The notes under the pieces are model-generated. The model was given only the letters and a program-made list of their open reading frames with translations. It was not told the DNA's origin and did no database searches. Both the position numbers and the translations under genes were made by a program. A stretch of DNA of 47,221 bases from Alphaproteobacteria bacterium. Lineage in GTDB: Bacteria; Pseudomonadota; Alphaproteobacteria; Rs-D84. This document shows positions 23,360 through 32,044 of the stretch, in pieces (position 1 is the stretch's first letter; each line of letters opens with the position of its first letter). The stretch covers positions 1-47,221 of the forward strand of contig JAGCET010000040.1 of assembly GCA_017650505.1 (NCBI GenBank), read 5' to 3'.

Positions 23360-25618
23360 TTATATGTGAACCGGTTGCAATTCTTTTAATTCGTTTGTTT
23401 GCGGGTTGTAATAACGTGGCGTACCGGCATATTCCAAAATCGCGTGATGCAACGGTATAAGGAACTCTGGCAACGGCGACGACCGTCCCATTTTGATATA
23501 AGAAGCAAATTTCGGGTCGCTGAACGCCATTCGCAATTCCGCCTTGATCGGACGATGGTTGTATCCTTCGTAAATAACGACCGCTTCGGCCGGTTTGCCG
23601 TTGACCGTTGTTTTTAACTTCATCAAATCAAATGCGCTAAATACCGGTTCTTCTTTCTTTTCTTTTGTTTCGGTTTCTTTGCCGTCTGGGCCTTTGACCT
23701 TTTTCTTTTCGGTTGTTATTTTTATCGGCATCAAATCAGCAAAACGTTTCGCGGTATCAAAGTCATTTTGGCGGAATATAACCTTGGCCGAAGTGGTTGT
23801 CATAACCGTGGCCGCGGCATCGGCACCATATTTTTCCTGAATCTGGTGAATATCTTGACCAATGAACAGGTAAGATATTTTTTGACTACGACCGACATCG
23901 GGCCCCTGAATAACAGCCTGCATCTTTTGCATTTTCGGCATTTCATCAAGCAAGAATAATACCGGATACGGTCCCATCTTTTCGCCACTGCGGCCGACCG
24001 CGTCCGGCGGATTGGCAAGCAAGAAGTTCGACATAGTTTCAACAAACATTGACGTAATGGGTGTTAACGCCTTGGCATCGACCATATTTACCGACAGATA
24101 TACCGTAACCGGCTTCATTTTGCCATCACGCGGGTCAATCATTCCGCGCATATCGGAAAAGTGGAAATCCGAATGACTTGTTCGATTACGCACCGCGGCG
24201 TTGCGGAATATGGCAAGTCCCGTCAGAATTGTTGAAAGAATGGACCCGCGTTCAGTTGACGGTGTGTTGGCCAATTTGGTCAATTCTGCCACTGCGCGAT
24301 TAGAATATGCAAACGAACGACACTCATTCACCGCGCCTTCTAACCAATCTTTCATTGGGTCGGCCATCATAACGGTTTGGTCGCCTTGCTTTTGACGTTC
24401 GGCTAGGTTTTGTGCAACGGCAATTTGTGCCTCGGTAATCCAATCAAGCATCATGGAAAAAGATGCCTCTTTACCCAACCATACTTCGGGTATATTCGCC
24501 CACGTTCCAATGTGAACATAGTTGGTTGCATTCAATTCGCCCTTTTTTAACATCCCCATTGCCGCGTACGCATTTGGGTCGGTCGCCATTGAAAAATAAT
24601 AATCGGACAAAACCGCCGCATCTTCAGAATCGAATGTTCCGGATTGCAGGCGTGCATAGAAATAGTCATCGGCCTTAGCGCGCTCTATTTTTGATACGAT
24701 GAATTGCACAAATCCGGCAAGGCCCGCACGACCGGCCTGGGTCCAGTGGGGGTCGGCACTGCTGCCCACGGCATCGGGTACCAACACATCACAGATATAG
24801 TCAACATACAATTCGCGCTGTTCGGTTGCGAACGGTATATGCCCCGGCGACAGCGGATTCCACGACGGATAATAAATGCCTTTTTCTGGTTCATCTTGAC
24901 CCGCCCAATTCATAATGAACACCGGTCCAACCTTTTCCGAACGATATCCACTGGAATATTGGTCAATTTCAGGTTTGGGGTCGTTTATAATCATCGAAAT
25001 GCCCGGACATTCGAAAATAGTCGGCAACACGATACCTTGGGTTTTACCGGTTCCGGGGGGCGCCAAACACAAAACAGACGTTGTCTTTGGCAATTTTAAC
25101 GGTTTCTTTTTGAAATACCCAAGCAGCATCATAAAACCATCGAACAGACCCATTTCTTTGACGTCTTTTTCATTCGCTTCACGCCCAGACTTTTTGTCGA
25201 ATTCGTCTTTACCGTTTGGATTAAATTCTTTCTTTAACGTATCGTCATTCAGCAAGAAAAACGCAATAATCGGAAAGAACGGGACAATACACGCAAAATC
25301 CGGGTGCATAACACAACGCACCAACCAATATGGAACTTCGGCAATCACGGACAATCCGGCGGTCGAAACCATATGTGAAAGGTATATTTTTATCCAATCA
25401 ACCGTCGCCGGCGACCAACCATACCGCCATATGTGTTCGAAAATGAACGATGCACAAAAGACCAATGCGCATATTATCCATACGATAACCGCCCAACGTA
25501 TAGCCCAAAAAGTCTGGGCCATTGGGGTTTGTTCCCATTCTTTATACGCACTGGATTTGAAAATATTCAAACCCTTGCTGTCTTTGCCCGCAGATAAAAT
25601 CTTGAACTTGTCCGCCAT
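23360..25618 (-). CDS. virD4: VirD4/TraG-family type IV secretion coupling protein
   Basis: Coupling proteins are inner-membrane hexameric ATPases that pass DNA or protein substrates to a type IV secretion channel. The 752-residue product has N-terminal membrane segments (about 38-60, 81-100 and 108-123) and Walker A APPGTGKTQG (about 186-195) followed by IINDPKPE. Walker B is VLFLLDEMPKMQ, then RSQKISYLFIGQDIHQIQEK. A charged insert (KKKVKGPDGKETETKEKKEE) interrupts the C-terminal region. No relaxase or other VirB genes are in the window. Rickettsiales-type genomes often split their T4SS genes, so the rest may lie elsewhere. The start is 57 bp from the divergent rsmE. Confidence 0.9.
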   Translation of the reverse strand: MADKFKILSAGKDSKGLNIFKSSAYKEWEQTPMAQTFWAIRWAVIVWIICALVFCASFIFEHIWRYGWSPATVDWIKIYLSHMVSTAGLSVIAEVPYWLVRCVMHPDFACIVPFFPIIAFFLLNDDTLKKEFNPNGKDEFDKKSGREANEKDVKEMGLFDGFMMLLGYFKKKPLKLPKTTSVLCLAPPGTGKTQGIVLPTIFECPGISMIINDPKPEIDQYSSGYRSEKVGPVFIMNWAGQDEPEKGIYYPSWNPLSPGHIPFATEQRELYVDYICDVLVPDAVGSSADPHWTQAGRAGLAGFVQFIVSKIERAKADDYFYARLQSGTFDSEDAAVLSDYYFSMATDPNAYAAMGMLKKGELNATNYVHIGTWANIPEVWLGKEASFSMMLDWITEAQIAVAQNLAERQKQGDQTVMMADPMKDWLEGAVNECRSFAYSNRAVAELTKLANTPSTERGSILSTILTGLAIFRNAAVRNRTSHSDFHFSDMRGMIDPRDGKMKPVTVYLSVNMVDAKALTPITSMFVETMSNFLLANPPDAVGRSGEKMGPYPVLFLLDEMPKMQKMQAVIQGPDVGRSQKISYLFIGQDIHQIQEKYGADAAATVMTTTSAKVIFRQNDFDTAKRFADLMPIKITTEKKKVKGPDGKETETKEKKEEPVFSAFDLMKLKTTVNGKPAEAVVIYEGYNHRPIKAELRMAFSDPKFASYIKMGRSSPLPEFLIPLHHAILEYAGTPRYYNPQTNELKELQPVHI

Positions 25619-25674
25619 TGTGTTATCATTGTATCATAAAAAAGGTAATTTATAAAGCACGGAAATGGATTTTT

Positions 25675-26337
25675 ATGAAAAACATTCCAAGAATTTTTGT
25701 CGGTGATAAAGTGAACTCGGGCGATGTGTTGCCCGTGGCACGTGATGTTGCACACTATCTGACGCGTGTTATGCGTACCCGGTCTTTTTTGGCATTCGGT
25801 GGTGGAAATGAATTTGCTGCGCAACTTTCGGATGACGGTAAAACAATTGTTATCGGTGATAAAACACCGCATAATGACCCGACGTATGATGTAGAACTTT
25901 ATTTTGCAGCGATAAAACGCACCGACGATTTGATAAATATGGCGACGCAAATGGGGGTGCGACGTTTGCACCCGGTTATAACCGAACGTACGGTCGCAGG
26001 ACACATAAATTGGGAACGTATGCACAAAATCGCGACCGAGGCCGCTGAACAATCAAATCGCAACAGTGTGCCCGAAATATTGTCACCGATTAAATTTATG
26101 GATTTGGATTTGTCGGACATGTATTTTGCAGACGAAAGATTTGCATATGGCGATGTTGTGCACGAAAATAAAATTTCTCCACACACTACACGGATTCTTG
26201 TTGGACCCGAAGGTGGTTTTTCTGATTCGGAATTTGCGGCATTGGATGCGGCGCACGCGGTACCTGTGTCATTGGGAAAAACAATATTGCGTGCCGAAGT
26301 CGCCGCAATTATCGCATTGGAGAAAATAAGAAAATGA
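25675..26337 (+). CDS. rsmE: 16S rRNA (uracil-N3) methyltransferase RsmE
   Basis: RsmE methylates N3 of U1498 in 16S rRNA. The 220-residue SPOUT protein has an N-terminal PUA-like part (RIFVGDKVNSGDVLPVARDVAHYLTRVMR), RTDDLINMATQMGVRRLHPV, and the SAM-binding knot motifs ILVGPEGGFSDSEFAAL and SLGKTILRAEVAAIIAL. The frame is open upstream to 25618, but MKNIPRIFVGD at 25675, preceded by GGAAATGGA, is the natural start. It overlaps the next gene by 4 nt (ATGA). Confidence 0.93.
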   Translation: MKNIPRIFVGDKVNSGDVLPVARDVAHYLTRVMRTRSFLAFGGGNEFAAQLSDDGKTIVIGDKTPHNDPTYDVELYFAAIKRTDDLINMATQMGVRRLHPVITERTVAGHINWERMHKIATEAAEQSNRNSVPEILSPIKFMDLDLSDMYFADERFAYGDVVHENKISPHTTRILVGPEGGFSDSEFAALDAAHAVPVSLGKTILRAEVAAIIALEKIRK

Positions 26338-27035
26338 AAATAAGAATTGCAAAATTTATTGCCGATTCGGGTGTGACGTCGCGCCGTGGCGCCGAAGCGT
26401 TGATTGCCGCCGGTGTTGTTGCGGTGAACGGAGAAGTTGTAAAAACACCGGTGCATTTTGTTGAAGAAACCGATACGGTCACAATAAACGGTCGTGCCGT
26501 AGAAAGGCGTGAAAAAACCCGTGTGTTTGCGTTCCACAAACCAATCGATACAATGACAACAACACGCGATCCACATGGACGGAATACCATCTATGACATA
26601 TTGCCACCCGAATATCGAAACCTGCGCTATGTTGGACGATTGGATTATAAAACAACGGGACTTTTGTTGATGACGAACGATGGATTGCTTGCGCGGAAAT
26701 TGACCCAGCCATCGTCCAAGGTTCCACGTGTATATCTTGCGGATGTTATTGGAAATAATATGTCGCGATTGGACAGGGCACGTCGTGGTATGACGGTGGA
26801 CGGAATAAAATATCAACCAATGCAAATTGAAATAATGCGTGACCGTCGTTTGCGTATTACAATCACCGAAGGTAAAAAGAATGAAATCCGCATTGTGTTA
26901 AAGGCATGTGGGTTGCCGGTGCGTACTTTGCACCGTGTTATGTACGGCCCGGTCAGCATAAAAAGTATTCCGTCGGGAAAAATTATCGAATTGGATGAAA
27001 AAACAATTGACGTACTAGTAAAAACTTCTCTATAA
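26334..27035 (+). CDS. RsuA/RluB-family pseudouridine synthase
   Basis: This 233-residue enzyme makes pseudouridine in rRNA. It has an N-terminal S4 RNA-binding domain (RIAKFIADSGVTSRRGAEAL) and the catalytic motif VGRLDYKTTGLLLMTNDG with its Asp nucleophile. ITEGKKNEIRIVLKACGLPV follows, close to the family's GxNRQVRRM segment but with Glu-Ile-Arg. It is translationally coupled to rsmE. RluB (23S) and RsuA (16S) cannot be told apart with confidence; the sequence is closest to the RluB type. Confidence 0.88.
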   Translation: MKIRIAKFIADSGVTSRRGAEALIAAGVVAVNGEVVKTPVHFVEETDTVTINGRAVERREKTRVFAFHKPIDTMTTTRDPHGRNTIYDILPPEYRNLRYVGRLDYKTTGLLLMTNDGLLARKLTQPSSKVPRVYLADVIGNNMSRLDRARRGMTVDGIKYQPMQIEIMRDRRLRITITEGKKNEIRIVLKACGLPVRTLHRVMYGPVSIKSIPSGKIIELDEKTIDVLVKTSL

Positions 27036-27065
27036 TCGAAACATAAACAGGAAGGGAGTTTTTAC

Positions 27066-28058
27066 ATGAAGAAAAAAACATCAAAGAAAGTGCAAACAAA
27101 AACAACCGCTGCGCGTGGAGTTAAGATTAAAACAACGGCACGTCCAACGAATGCATCTTCGTGGTCAATGTCGATATATGTTTATTGGTTTATCATTTTG
27201 TTCTTTATTGCGGCAACGTTCTATATTTTGGGACGTGCACATGTTGGGGCCGATGCCAAAAAGGTTTTGGCGAATGCAAACACTTCGGTCCAGGTAGAAG
27301 AAACATTAAAAGGTGCAGCCGATTATTACGCACATGGCAAAAGTGAAATCTTGGCCGGCAATCTGGACAGTGCTTTGGCGGATTTGAATGCCGCAATTAT
27401 GGCCGATGAAAATATGGTTGATGCATACATCCTGCGTGGCGAAGCCTATATGCAATCCGGCGATTATCGTGCGGCGATGGACGATTTCAATATGGCAATA
27501 GAAAAAGATGCACAAAATTCCATTGCATATTATGACCGTGCTTTGTTGAATACTCGGTTGGAAAGTTTTAACGATGCAATGAATGATATCAACAATGCAT
27601 TGGCAACATACGCGGCGAAACCCAACGATATTTTGCAACTGCGTGATTTGTATGCGAAACGTGGTCAGTTAAATTTGTGGGCAAAGAATTGGGAAGGTGC
27701 AATCGCAGATTATACTAATTCATTAGCACGTCCCGAAGGCACGGTAAGTCCAACCGTATATGCCGACCGCGCCGAAGCGTACACCGCACTTGGTGAATAC
27801 GGCAAGGCCATAGAAGATTACAGTTCGGCGATTCGCGTAATTTCCGAACAGATTCAGGGCATGACAACAATTGAGCAGAAAGAAGACCTGTCTATGCGTG
27901 CGATGACATATTTTGAAAAGTCTGCGGCATTGAATCTGAATATCGGGAATACTGTTGCGGCGAAAACCGATATGGAATCGGCATACGCAATTGCGACATC
28001 ATTGAATGATTCCGACACCGCCGACAGATTACAGAAACTTTTGGAATCGTTAAATTAG
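27066..28058 (+). CDS. Membrane-anchored TPR protein
   Basis: This 330-residue protein has a basic Lys/Thr-rich N-terminus and a single membrane segment (about 39-58, YVYWFIILFFIAATFYILGR). A periplasmic region with TPR repeats follows, clear in DNAYILRGEAYMQSGDYRAAM-type units: ILRGEAYMQSGDYRAAMDDF, AYYDRALLNTRLESFNDAMN and YADRAEAYTALGEYGKAIED. TPR arrays of this kind bind protein partners, and the target is unknown. It follows the rluB-like gene by 30 bp with a ribosome-binding site GGAAGGGAG and ends at a strong terminator. Confidence 0.8.
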   Translation: MKKKTSKKVQTKTTAARGVKIKTTARPTNASSWSMSIYVYWFIILFFIAATFYILGRAHVGADAKKVLANANTSVQVEETLKGAADYYAHGKSEILAGNLDSALADLNAAIMADENMVDAYILRGEAYMQSGDYRAAMDDFNMAIEKDAQNSIAYYDRALLNTRLESFNDAMNDINNALATYAAKPNDILQLRDLYAKRGQLNLWAKNWEGAIADYTNSLARPEGTVSPTVYADRAEAYTALGEYGKAIEDYSSAIRVISEQIQGMTTIEQKEDLSMRAMTYFEKSAALNLNIGNTVAAKTDMESAYAIATSLNDSDTADRLQKLLESLN

Positions 28059-28074
28059 TTTTGCGAGTTTCAAA

Positions 28075-28100
28075 AAAAAACGCCCCAAAGGGCGTTTTTT
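28075..28100 (+). terminator. Terminator after the TPR gene
   Basis: AAAAAACGCCC-CAAA-GGGCGTTTTTT is a strong symmetrical terminator. Its right-hand T-run overlaps the stop codon of the minus-strand small ORF. Confidence 0.9.
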
Positions 28101-28326
28101 AATGATTCCAACGTGCCTCTTCAATTTGACGCTGGACTGATTCAATGGCCATTCCATCGTGCCACCCTTCAGAATTTTCAATGGCTGTCTTTATCTCTTT
28201 CAATATTTCAGTAAGATGTGATTGAAGTTCCAAAAGAAATTCACGTGGTGATTTCTTTTTACGACCTTTAACATGCTGTATTGCTTTTTTAACAGTTTCT
28301 TTTTTATTTATGATTCTCTCTCGCAA
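28099..28326 (-). CDS. Possible small helical protein
   Basis: This 75-residue frame starts at TTG after no clear Shine-Dalgarno sequence (GAGAGAG lies inside the first codons). It encodes a Lys-rich start and an amphipathic, coiled-coil-like stretch (FLLELQSHLTEILKEIKTAI) and ends EEARWNH. No family is recognised. Codon use is AT-rich. It is the only reasonable frame in a 318-bp gap, and its stop lies in the terminator T-run. It may be real or chance. Confidence 0.4.
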   Translation of the reverse strand: MRERIINKKETVKKAIQHVKGRKKKSPREFLLELQSHLTEILKEIKTAIENSEGWHDGMAIESVQRQIEEARWNH

Positions 28327-28376
28327 TGCATATTATAACACAAAAGGGGATGTAAAAAAATAAGTTTATATATAAC

Positions 28377-29396
28377 TTAAAACGTCAAACGTAATCCAGC
28401 GGCGACAAACGGGTCATCACGTGTCATACCAATCGATGCCCAACCATCAACATACTTGCTGTATTTATACCGAAAAGACGCGACCACGGTATGATTTGCA
28501 TTGTTTTCATATTCACTGTGCCATATTCCGGTTTCAGAAAACATATATGATAATGACAGAGAATAATTCAAAATATCATAACTGACCCCGGTACCGGCCA
28601 TAATACCATCGGTTGCTAAATCAACCGGATTTTCGTCATAAATTGCGCGCGTGTTTATTGCGAATATGAAACTGTTATATTGAATATTCAAACCCAATGC
28701 AGCCTGGGCCCGATAATCCGCCGTAATTTTTGGTGTGAAAGTATCGGTTGCATAATCTTCGGGATGGTCAATAAAAGACGCGCCCAATGATAACGCATAC
28801 TTTGTTTTTCCGTTCGATAATTTTATTTTTGCCCCTACATCTACACCGTAATCATAATCACCCGTAATCCCCGACACTGAAATCCCATATTGCGCCCGCG
28901 GACTTGTTGCAGAAACGATATTTAAACGCAGTGCCTCTGATCCGATTGTAATTTCCGGATTTGCAATTACCGAACCACGCATTCCCATTTTACGATAAAC
29001 CAGCGAGTCATCATTCACGCGCAGTCCACCAACATCCGGCAACCCAAGTCCCAATTTATGTGCGACCGAATCGGTCAATCCAAATTCGATACGTCCAACA
29101 CCGCGCCATTGCCAAAAAGCAAATGCTTCGTGCCACCATTTATCTTCATCAACCGCGATTTCATCAACCATAAATGCGGCTCCAATTATATGGTCCGACA
29201 TTCCTTCATACGTTGCCTGGGCCCGGACGCGAAAATCATCGATAAAATCGGGCTTTTCAAAATTTGGTTCCAATATTCCCGCCATTCCATACCCCGTAAG
29301 GCCGAAATTAAAACCACCTGTTTTATAAGACAACGCATCCGCAAACGTTGGCGCAATCATCATTGCAAACGCCAATGTTATAACCTTATTCCGCAT
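28377..29396 (-). CDS. Porin-like outer membrane beta-barrel protein
   Basis: This 339-residue protein has a signal peptide (MRNKVITLAFAMMIAPTFADA) and then alternating amphipathic strands such as GGFNFGLTGYGMAGI, VGRIEFGLTDSVAHKLG and NYSLSLSYMFSETGIW. It ends AAGLRLTF, with the C-terminal Phe expected of a BAM-assembled barrel. It resembles general porins of Alphaproteobacteria in size and layout. Its start lies within the last codons of rpoH (11-bp overlap); an in-frame ATG at 29408 would add four residues. Overlap with a heat-shock sigma gene suggests joint transcription. Confidence 0.78.
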   Translation of the reverse strand: MRNKVITLAFAMMIAPTFADALSYKTGGFNFGLTGYGMAGILEPNFEKPDFIDDFRVRAQATYEGMSDHIIGAAFMVDEIAVDEDKWWHEAFAFWQWRGVGRIEFGLTDSVAHKLGLGLPDVGGLRVNDDSLVYRKMGMRGSVIANPEITIGSEALRLNIVSATSPRAQYGISVSGITGDYDYGVDVGAKIKLSNGKTKYALSLGASFIDHPEDYATDTFTPKITADYRAQAALGLNIQYNSFIFAINTRAIYDENPVDLATDGIMAGTGVSYDILNYSLSLSYMFSETGIWHSEYENNANHTVVASFRYKYSKYVDGWASIGMTRDDPFVAAGLRLTF

Positions 29397-30309
29397 TTTT
29401 ATTTCCATTTGTTTCGTTTAATATCGCATCGCGCAGTTTATTATATGCACGTTCTTCAATTTGGCGCACACGTTCGCGTGATATATTGTATTTTTTTGCC
29501 AACATTTCCAACGTTGCCGCCGGTTCGGTTAGCCGTCGTGCGGTCAATATTTCACGGTCGCGCTCTGGCAATTCGGCCAAGTGCTTCTTTAACAACGCAC
29601 CACCACGCACCATCATTTCGTGTCGTTCAACATTATCAATGATGCTGGCGCCACTGTCGGCCATATTTGATAACATATCTGCGCCGTCTTGTTCCGTACT
29701 GCGTGCCGGCGCATTCAATGATAAATCACGCGCAACAATTCGTGTAGACATTTTTTTCACATCCTCGGCCGGTACACTAAGGTATTCTGCAATCTTTTCT
29801 GCCTGGGCATCGGACAGGTTCCCATCCATAATTCCCAACGCCCTTTTTGCACGCGCCAGGTTAAAGAACACACGTTTCTGATTTGCGGATGTGCCGATTT
29901 TAACAACAGACCAGTTATTCAAAATAGTTTCATATATCTCGGCCCGAATCCAAAACATAGCATATGTCGAAAACCGAAAACCACGTTCTGGGTCGAATTT
30001 TTGTAATGCCTGCATAAGGCCCATATTCCCACTGGCCACCAATTCTTGGACCGGAATACCATAGTTTTTGAAATCATATGCCACCGATACAACCAACCGC
30101 AAATGACTGACTAGTAATTTTTCGGCGGCATCGTTATCTTTGTTTTTTACCCATTTTGATGCATATTCATATTCTTGTTCGGCCGAAAGTATCGGAAATT
30201 GAGAAATAGTGCGAATATAGCCGGCCAAACCACCGTCCTCGCCATACGTCGGCAGTGCGATTCCGGTTGTGGATTTTGGTACTAATGCGTTCTTGATTTG
30301 TTTCTTCAT
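29386..30309 (-). CDS. rpoH: RNA polymerase sigma-32 factor RpoH
   Basis: RpoH directs RNA polymerase to heat-shock promoters. The 307-residue product has region 1.2 (LAGYIRTISQFPILSAEQEY) and region 2 (LRLVVSVAYDFKNYGIPVQE, then GFRFSTYAMFWIRAEI). Next comes WSVVKIGTSANQKRVFFNL, the RpoH box area (Q/R-K-FFNLR type), and region 4.2 (ISRERVRQIEERAYNKLRDA). Its product would control chaperones and envelope proteases. It overlaps the following porin gene. Confidence 0.94.
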   Translation of the reverse strand: MKKQIKNALVPKSTTGIALPTYGEDGGLAGYIRTISQFPILSAEQEYEYASKWVKNKDNDAAEKLLVSHLRLVVSVAYDFKNYGIPVQELVASGNMGLMQALQKFDPERGFRFSTYAMFWIRAEIYETILNNWSVVKIGTSANQKRVFFNLARAKRALGIMDGNLSDAQAEKIAEYLSVPAEDVKKMSTRIVARDLSLNAPARSTEQDGADMLSNMADSGASIIDNVERHEMMVRGGALLKKHLAELPERDREILTARRLTEPAATLEMLAKKYNISRERVRQIEERAYNKLRDAILNETNGNKNAE

Positions 30310-30318
30310 TATGTTTAT

Positions 30319-30346
30319 AGTATAGCAATAAAAAAGAAATTATCAA
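30319..30346 (-). promoter_or_regulatory. Promoter of rpoH
   Basis: On the minus strand TTGATA (30346-30341) is followed after 16 nt by TATACT (30324-30319). The -10 element ends 9 nt before the rpoH ATG, so the leader would be only about 3 nt. Confidence 0.55.
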
Positions 30347-30372
30347 GATGCCAAACACGAAGGAGTTTTATA

Positions 30373-31023
30373 ATGGCAAATATGTTGGAAAGAAATAAAA
30401 AGGCCCGCGCACCACAAAAAACTATGCAGGAACACGCCCAAGACGCGCTGTATCGCGAAGTGTGGGAAGATGTGAATAATGAAAAAACTCAACAGTTTTT
30501 GAAAAAATATGGTAAATATATTCTTGCGGCGGCGTTGGGTATTATGATAATCGTAACCGGAATCCAAATTGGAATTCGTGCGCACTATGCGGCACGTGTG
30601 GCGGTCGCCGAAAATTACGAGGTTGCAATCGAAAACGCCGATGTAAATGCACTTGTTGGAATTGCAAAAAATACTTCTGGGGCAACCGCCGATTTGGCGA
30701 TGTTCAACGCATATCTGTTGGATAACGATGTGAAAAAGTTGGACGATTTGGTCATGAATGGTAAAACGCGCGAATTTCGTGATTTGGCGCGTATGCACAT
30801 TGTCGGAATTCGTGGCGATGAAATGAGTGCGCCGGATTTAGAAAAATATCTGGCCTCGTTAAATACAAAGAAATCACCATTCTATTATACTGCGATGCTG
30901 ACCGTGGCGCAAAAGTATATCGCGACCGGCGATCGCGCGAACGGAAATAAATGGTTGGATAAAATCTTGGGTGATTCGGAAACGCCGGCGGTGATTCGGT
31001 CTGATGCAGAAAGTTTAAGATAA
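30373..31023 (+). CDS. YfgM-like membrane-anchored TPR protein
   Basis: This 216-residue protein has a cytoplasmic N-terminus (DALYREVWEDVNNEKTQQFLKKYGKYI), one membrane segment (about 51-69, LAAALGIMIIVTGIQIGI) and a periplasmic TPR-like domain. The layout matches YfgM, a periplasmic chaperone-network partner of the Sec translocon. It precedes a BamB-like gene by 13 bp, as yfgM precedes bamB in many Gram-negatives. The start at 30373 follows AAGGAG. Confidence 0.78.
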   Translation: MANMLERNKKARAPQKTMQEHAQDALYREVWEDVNNEKTQQFLKKYGKYILAAALGIMIIVTGIQIGIRAHYAARVAVAENYEVAIENADVNALVGIAKNTSGATADLAMFNAYLLDNDVKKLDDLVMNGKTREFRDLARMHIVGIRGDEMSAPDLEKYLASLNTKKSPFYYTAMLTVAQKYIATGDRANGNKWLDKILGDSETPAVIRSDAESLR

Positions 31024-31036
31024 GGGAAAAACGTCA

Positions 31037-31765
31037 ATGCGCAAATTATGGATTTTAATCGGACTGGTCGGAATGGTTGCGGCATGCGATAAACACGACC
31101 CGATTTTGCCGGGTGTGCGCAGTGATGTTTTCATGGGTACCGATTTGCATGTACTAAACACCGAAGTACCCAACGTGCCCGAAAATATTACGGATTCGGC
31201 AACAAATGATTGCCCGTATGTCCAAAAAAATGACAACACTATATGGAATGGCGACAGAAAAATATTTTCAGGATTCGCAACAAACAACAGTGTTTCGGGT
31301 ACACGCACGCCTGTTTGCCACAATGGATTCGTATATGCGGGATTGTCCACGGGTGAATTGGTAAAGTTAAATCCGAAAACGCGTCAAATTGCGTGGGTGG
31401 CGGATATTTATCGACCAAGTAATATGACCGGCGGTGCATCCATGGTTGATATTATCGTGCCGGCCCATATTTGTGGTGATGCGGTCTATGTTGGTGGAAT
31501 GGGGAACGCGTTCTGCCGTATATCTGATAAAACCGGTGTCGCAAAATGGTGCGCCGATATTGGTGTTGCGACCAATTTTATTATTGCGGATGATACCGCC
31601 TATGTATTGGATACAGACAAATATTTGAACGCGGTGCGGTTGACCGACGGTGCGATTTATTGGCGCACATTGGTTGATGATACACGTGCACCAAAATATC
31701 AAGATAAAATGATAATAATCGGTTCCCAAAAGATATCCGCCGAAAACGGTAAAATTAGTGAATAA
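31037..31765 (+). CDS. BamB-like PQQ-repeat lipoprotein, short form
   Basis: BamB is a lipoprotein beta-propeller of the BAM complex that inserts outer-membrane proteins. This 242-residue product has a lipobox (GMVAAC, Cys 17), DPILPGVRSDVF as in alphaproteobacterial BamB, and propeller blades (VCHNGFVYAGLSTGELVKLN, GVAKWCADIGVATNFIIADD, YWRTLVDD). Full BamB has about 380-450 residues and eight blades; only four or five seem present. Either the gene is shortened or the lineage uses a reduced protein. No in-frame continuation is visible after the stop. Context (yfgM-like gene upstream) supports the call. Confidence 0.72.
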   Translation: MRKLWILIGLVGMVAACDKHDPILPGVRSDVFMGTDLHVLNTEVPNVPENITDSATNDCPYVQKNDNTIWNGDRKIFSGFATNNSVSGTRTPVCHNGFVYAGLSTGELVKLNPKTRQIAWVADIYRPSNMTGGASMVDIIVPAHICGDAVYVGGMGNAFCRISDKTGVAKWCADIGVATNFIIADDTAYVLDTDKYLNAVRLTDGAIYWRTLVDDTRAPKYQDKMIIIGSQKISAENGKISE

Positions 31766-31790
31766 TGTCACTGTAAGTAATTTATAGAAA

Positions 31791-31813
31791 ACGGCGCAAC
31801 GCACCGTTTCCTG
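31791..31813 (+). terminator. Hairpin after the BamB-like gene
   Basis: AAACGGCGC-AAC-GCACCGTTT can form a stem with one mismatch, 26 nt after the stop. There is no clear T-run. Confidence 0.4.
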
Positions 31814-31826
31814 CAGTGTACACGGG

Positions 31827-31956
31827 CGAACAAAAAGGTACCTTTATGTCCACCTTTTTTTACATTTTTTCAAAAGATAAAAATCCCGGATTTCTGGGAT
31901 TTTTTATTGTGCATTTTTACGGTTTTCAAAACGAACAAAAAGGTACGTTTTTGTTC
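31827..31956. repeat. Direct repeat with hairpins in the gap before the secreted protein gene
   Basis: CGAACAAAAAGGTAC occurs at 31827-31841 and 31932-31946. The second copy forms GAACAAAAA-GGTACG-TTTTTGTTC, and the first can form AAAAAGGT...ACCTTTTT followed by more T's. Between them lies an AT-flanked terminator-like hairpin. The 279-bp gap 31766-32044 has no gene. Confidence 0.6.
31877..31904 (+). terminator. Terminator-like hairpin AAAAATCCC/GGGATTTTT
   Basis: AAAAATCCC pairs with GGGATTTTTT across CGGATTTCT, ending in a six-T run. It is a likely terminator of the yfgM-bamB transcript. Confidence 0.7.
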
Positions 31957-31983
31957 ATAATGCAGTAGTGGTCTGTGGCTAGT

Positions 31984-32030
31984 GTTAGTCCCGCCTGCGC
32001 CCTTTGGGCTACGGCGAGGCAAGGGTTAGT
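31984..32030 (-). repeat. REP-like element, type 1 (left copy)
   Basis: The element is bounded by GTTAGT at 31984-31989 and 32025-32030. Inside is a nested hairpin, CGCC-tgc-GCCC-ttt-GGGC-tac-GGCG (31992-32016). Its reverse complement shares TTGCCTCGCCGTAGC and GCGGGACTAAC with 33093-33135, so the two form inverted repeats around the gene at 32045. It ends right before that gene's ribosome-binding site. Confidence 0.75.
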
Positions 32031-32044
32031 AAAAAGGAAGAAAA

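Noticed and set aside
25899..26825. 308-residue open frame antisense to rsmE and the pseudouridine synthase
   Set aside because: It covers two well-supported genes on the opposite strand and has no recognisable motif.
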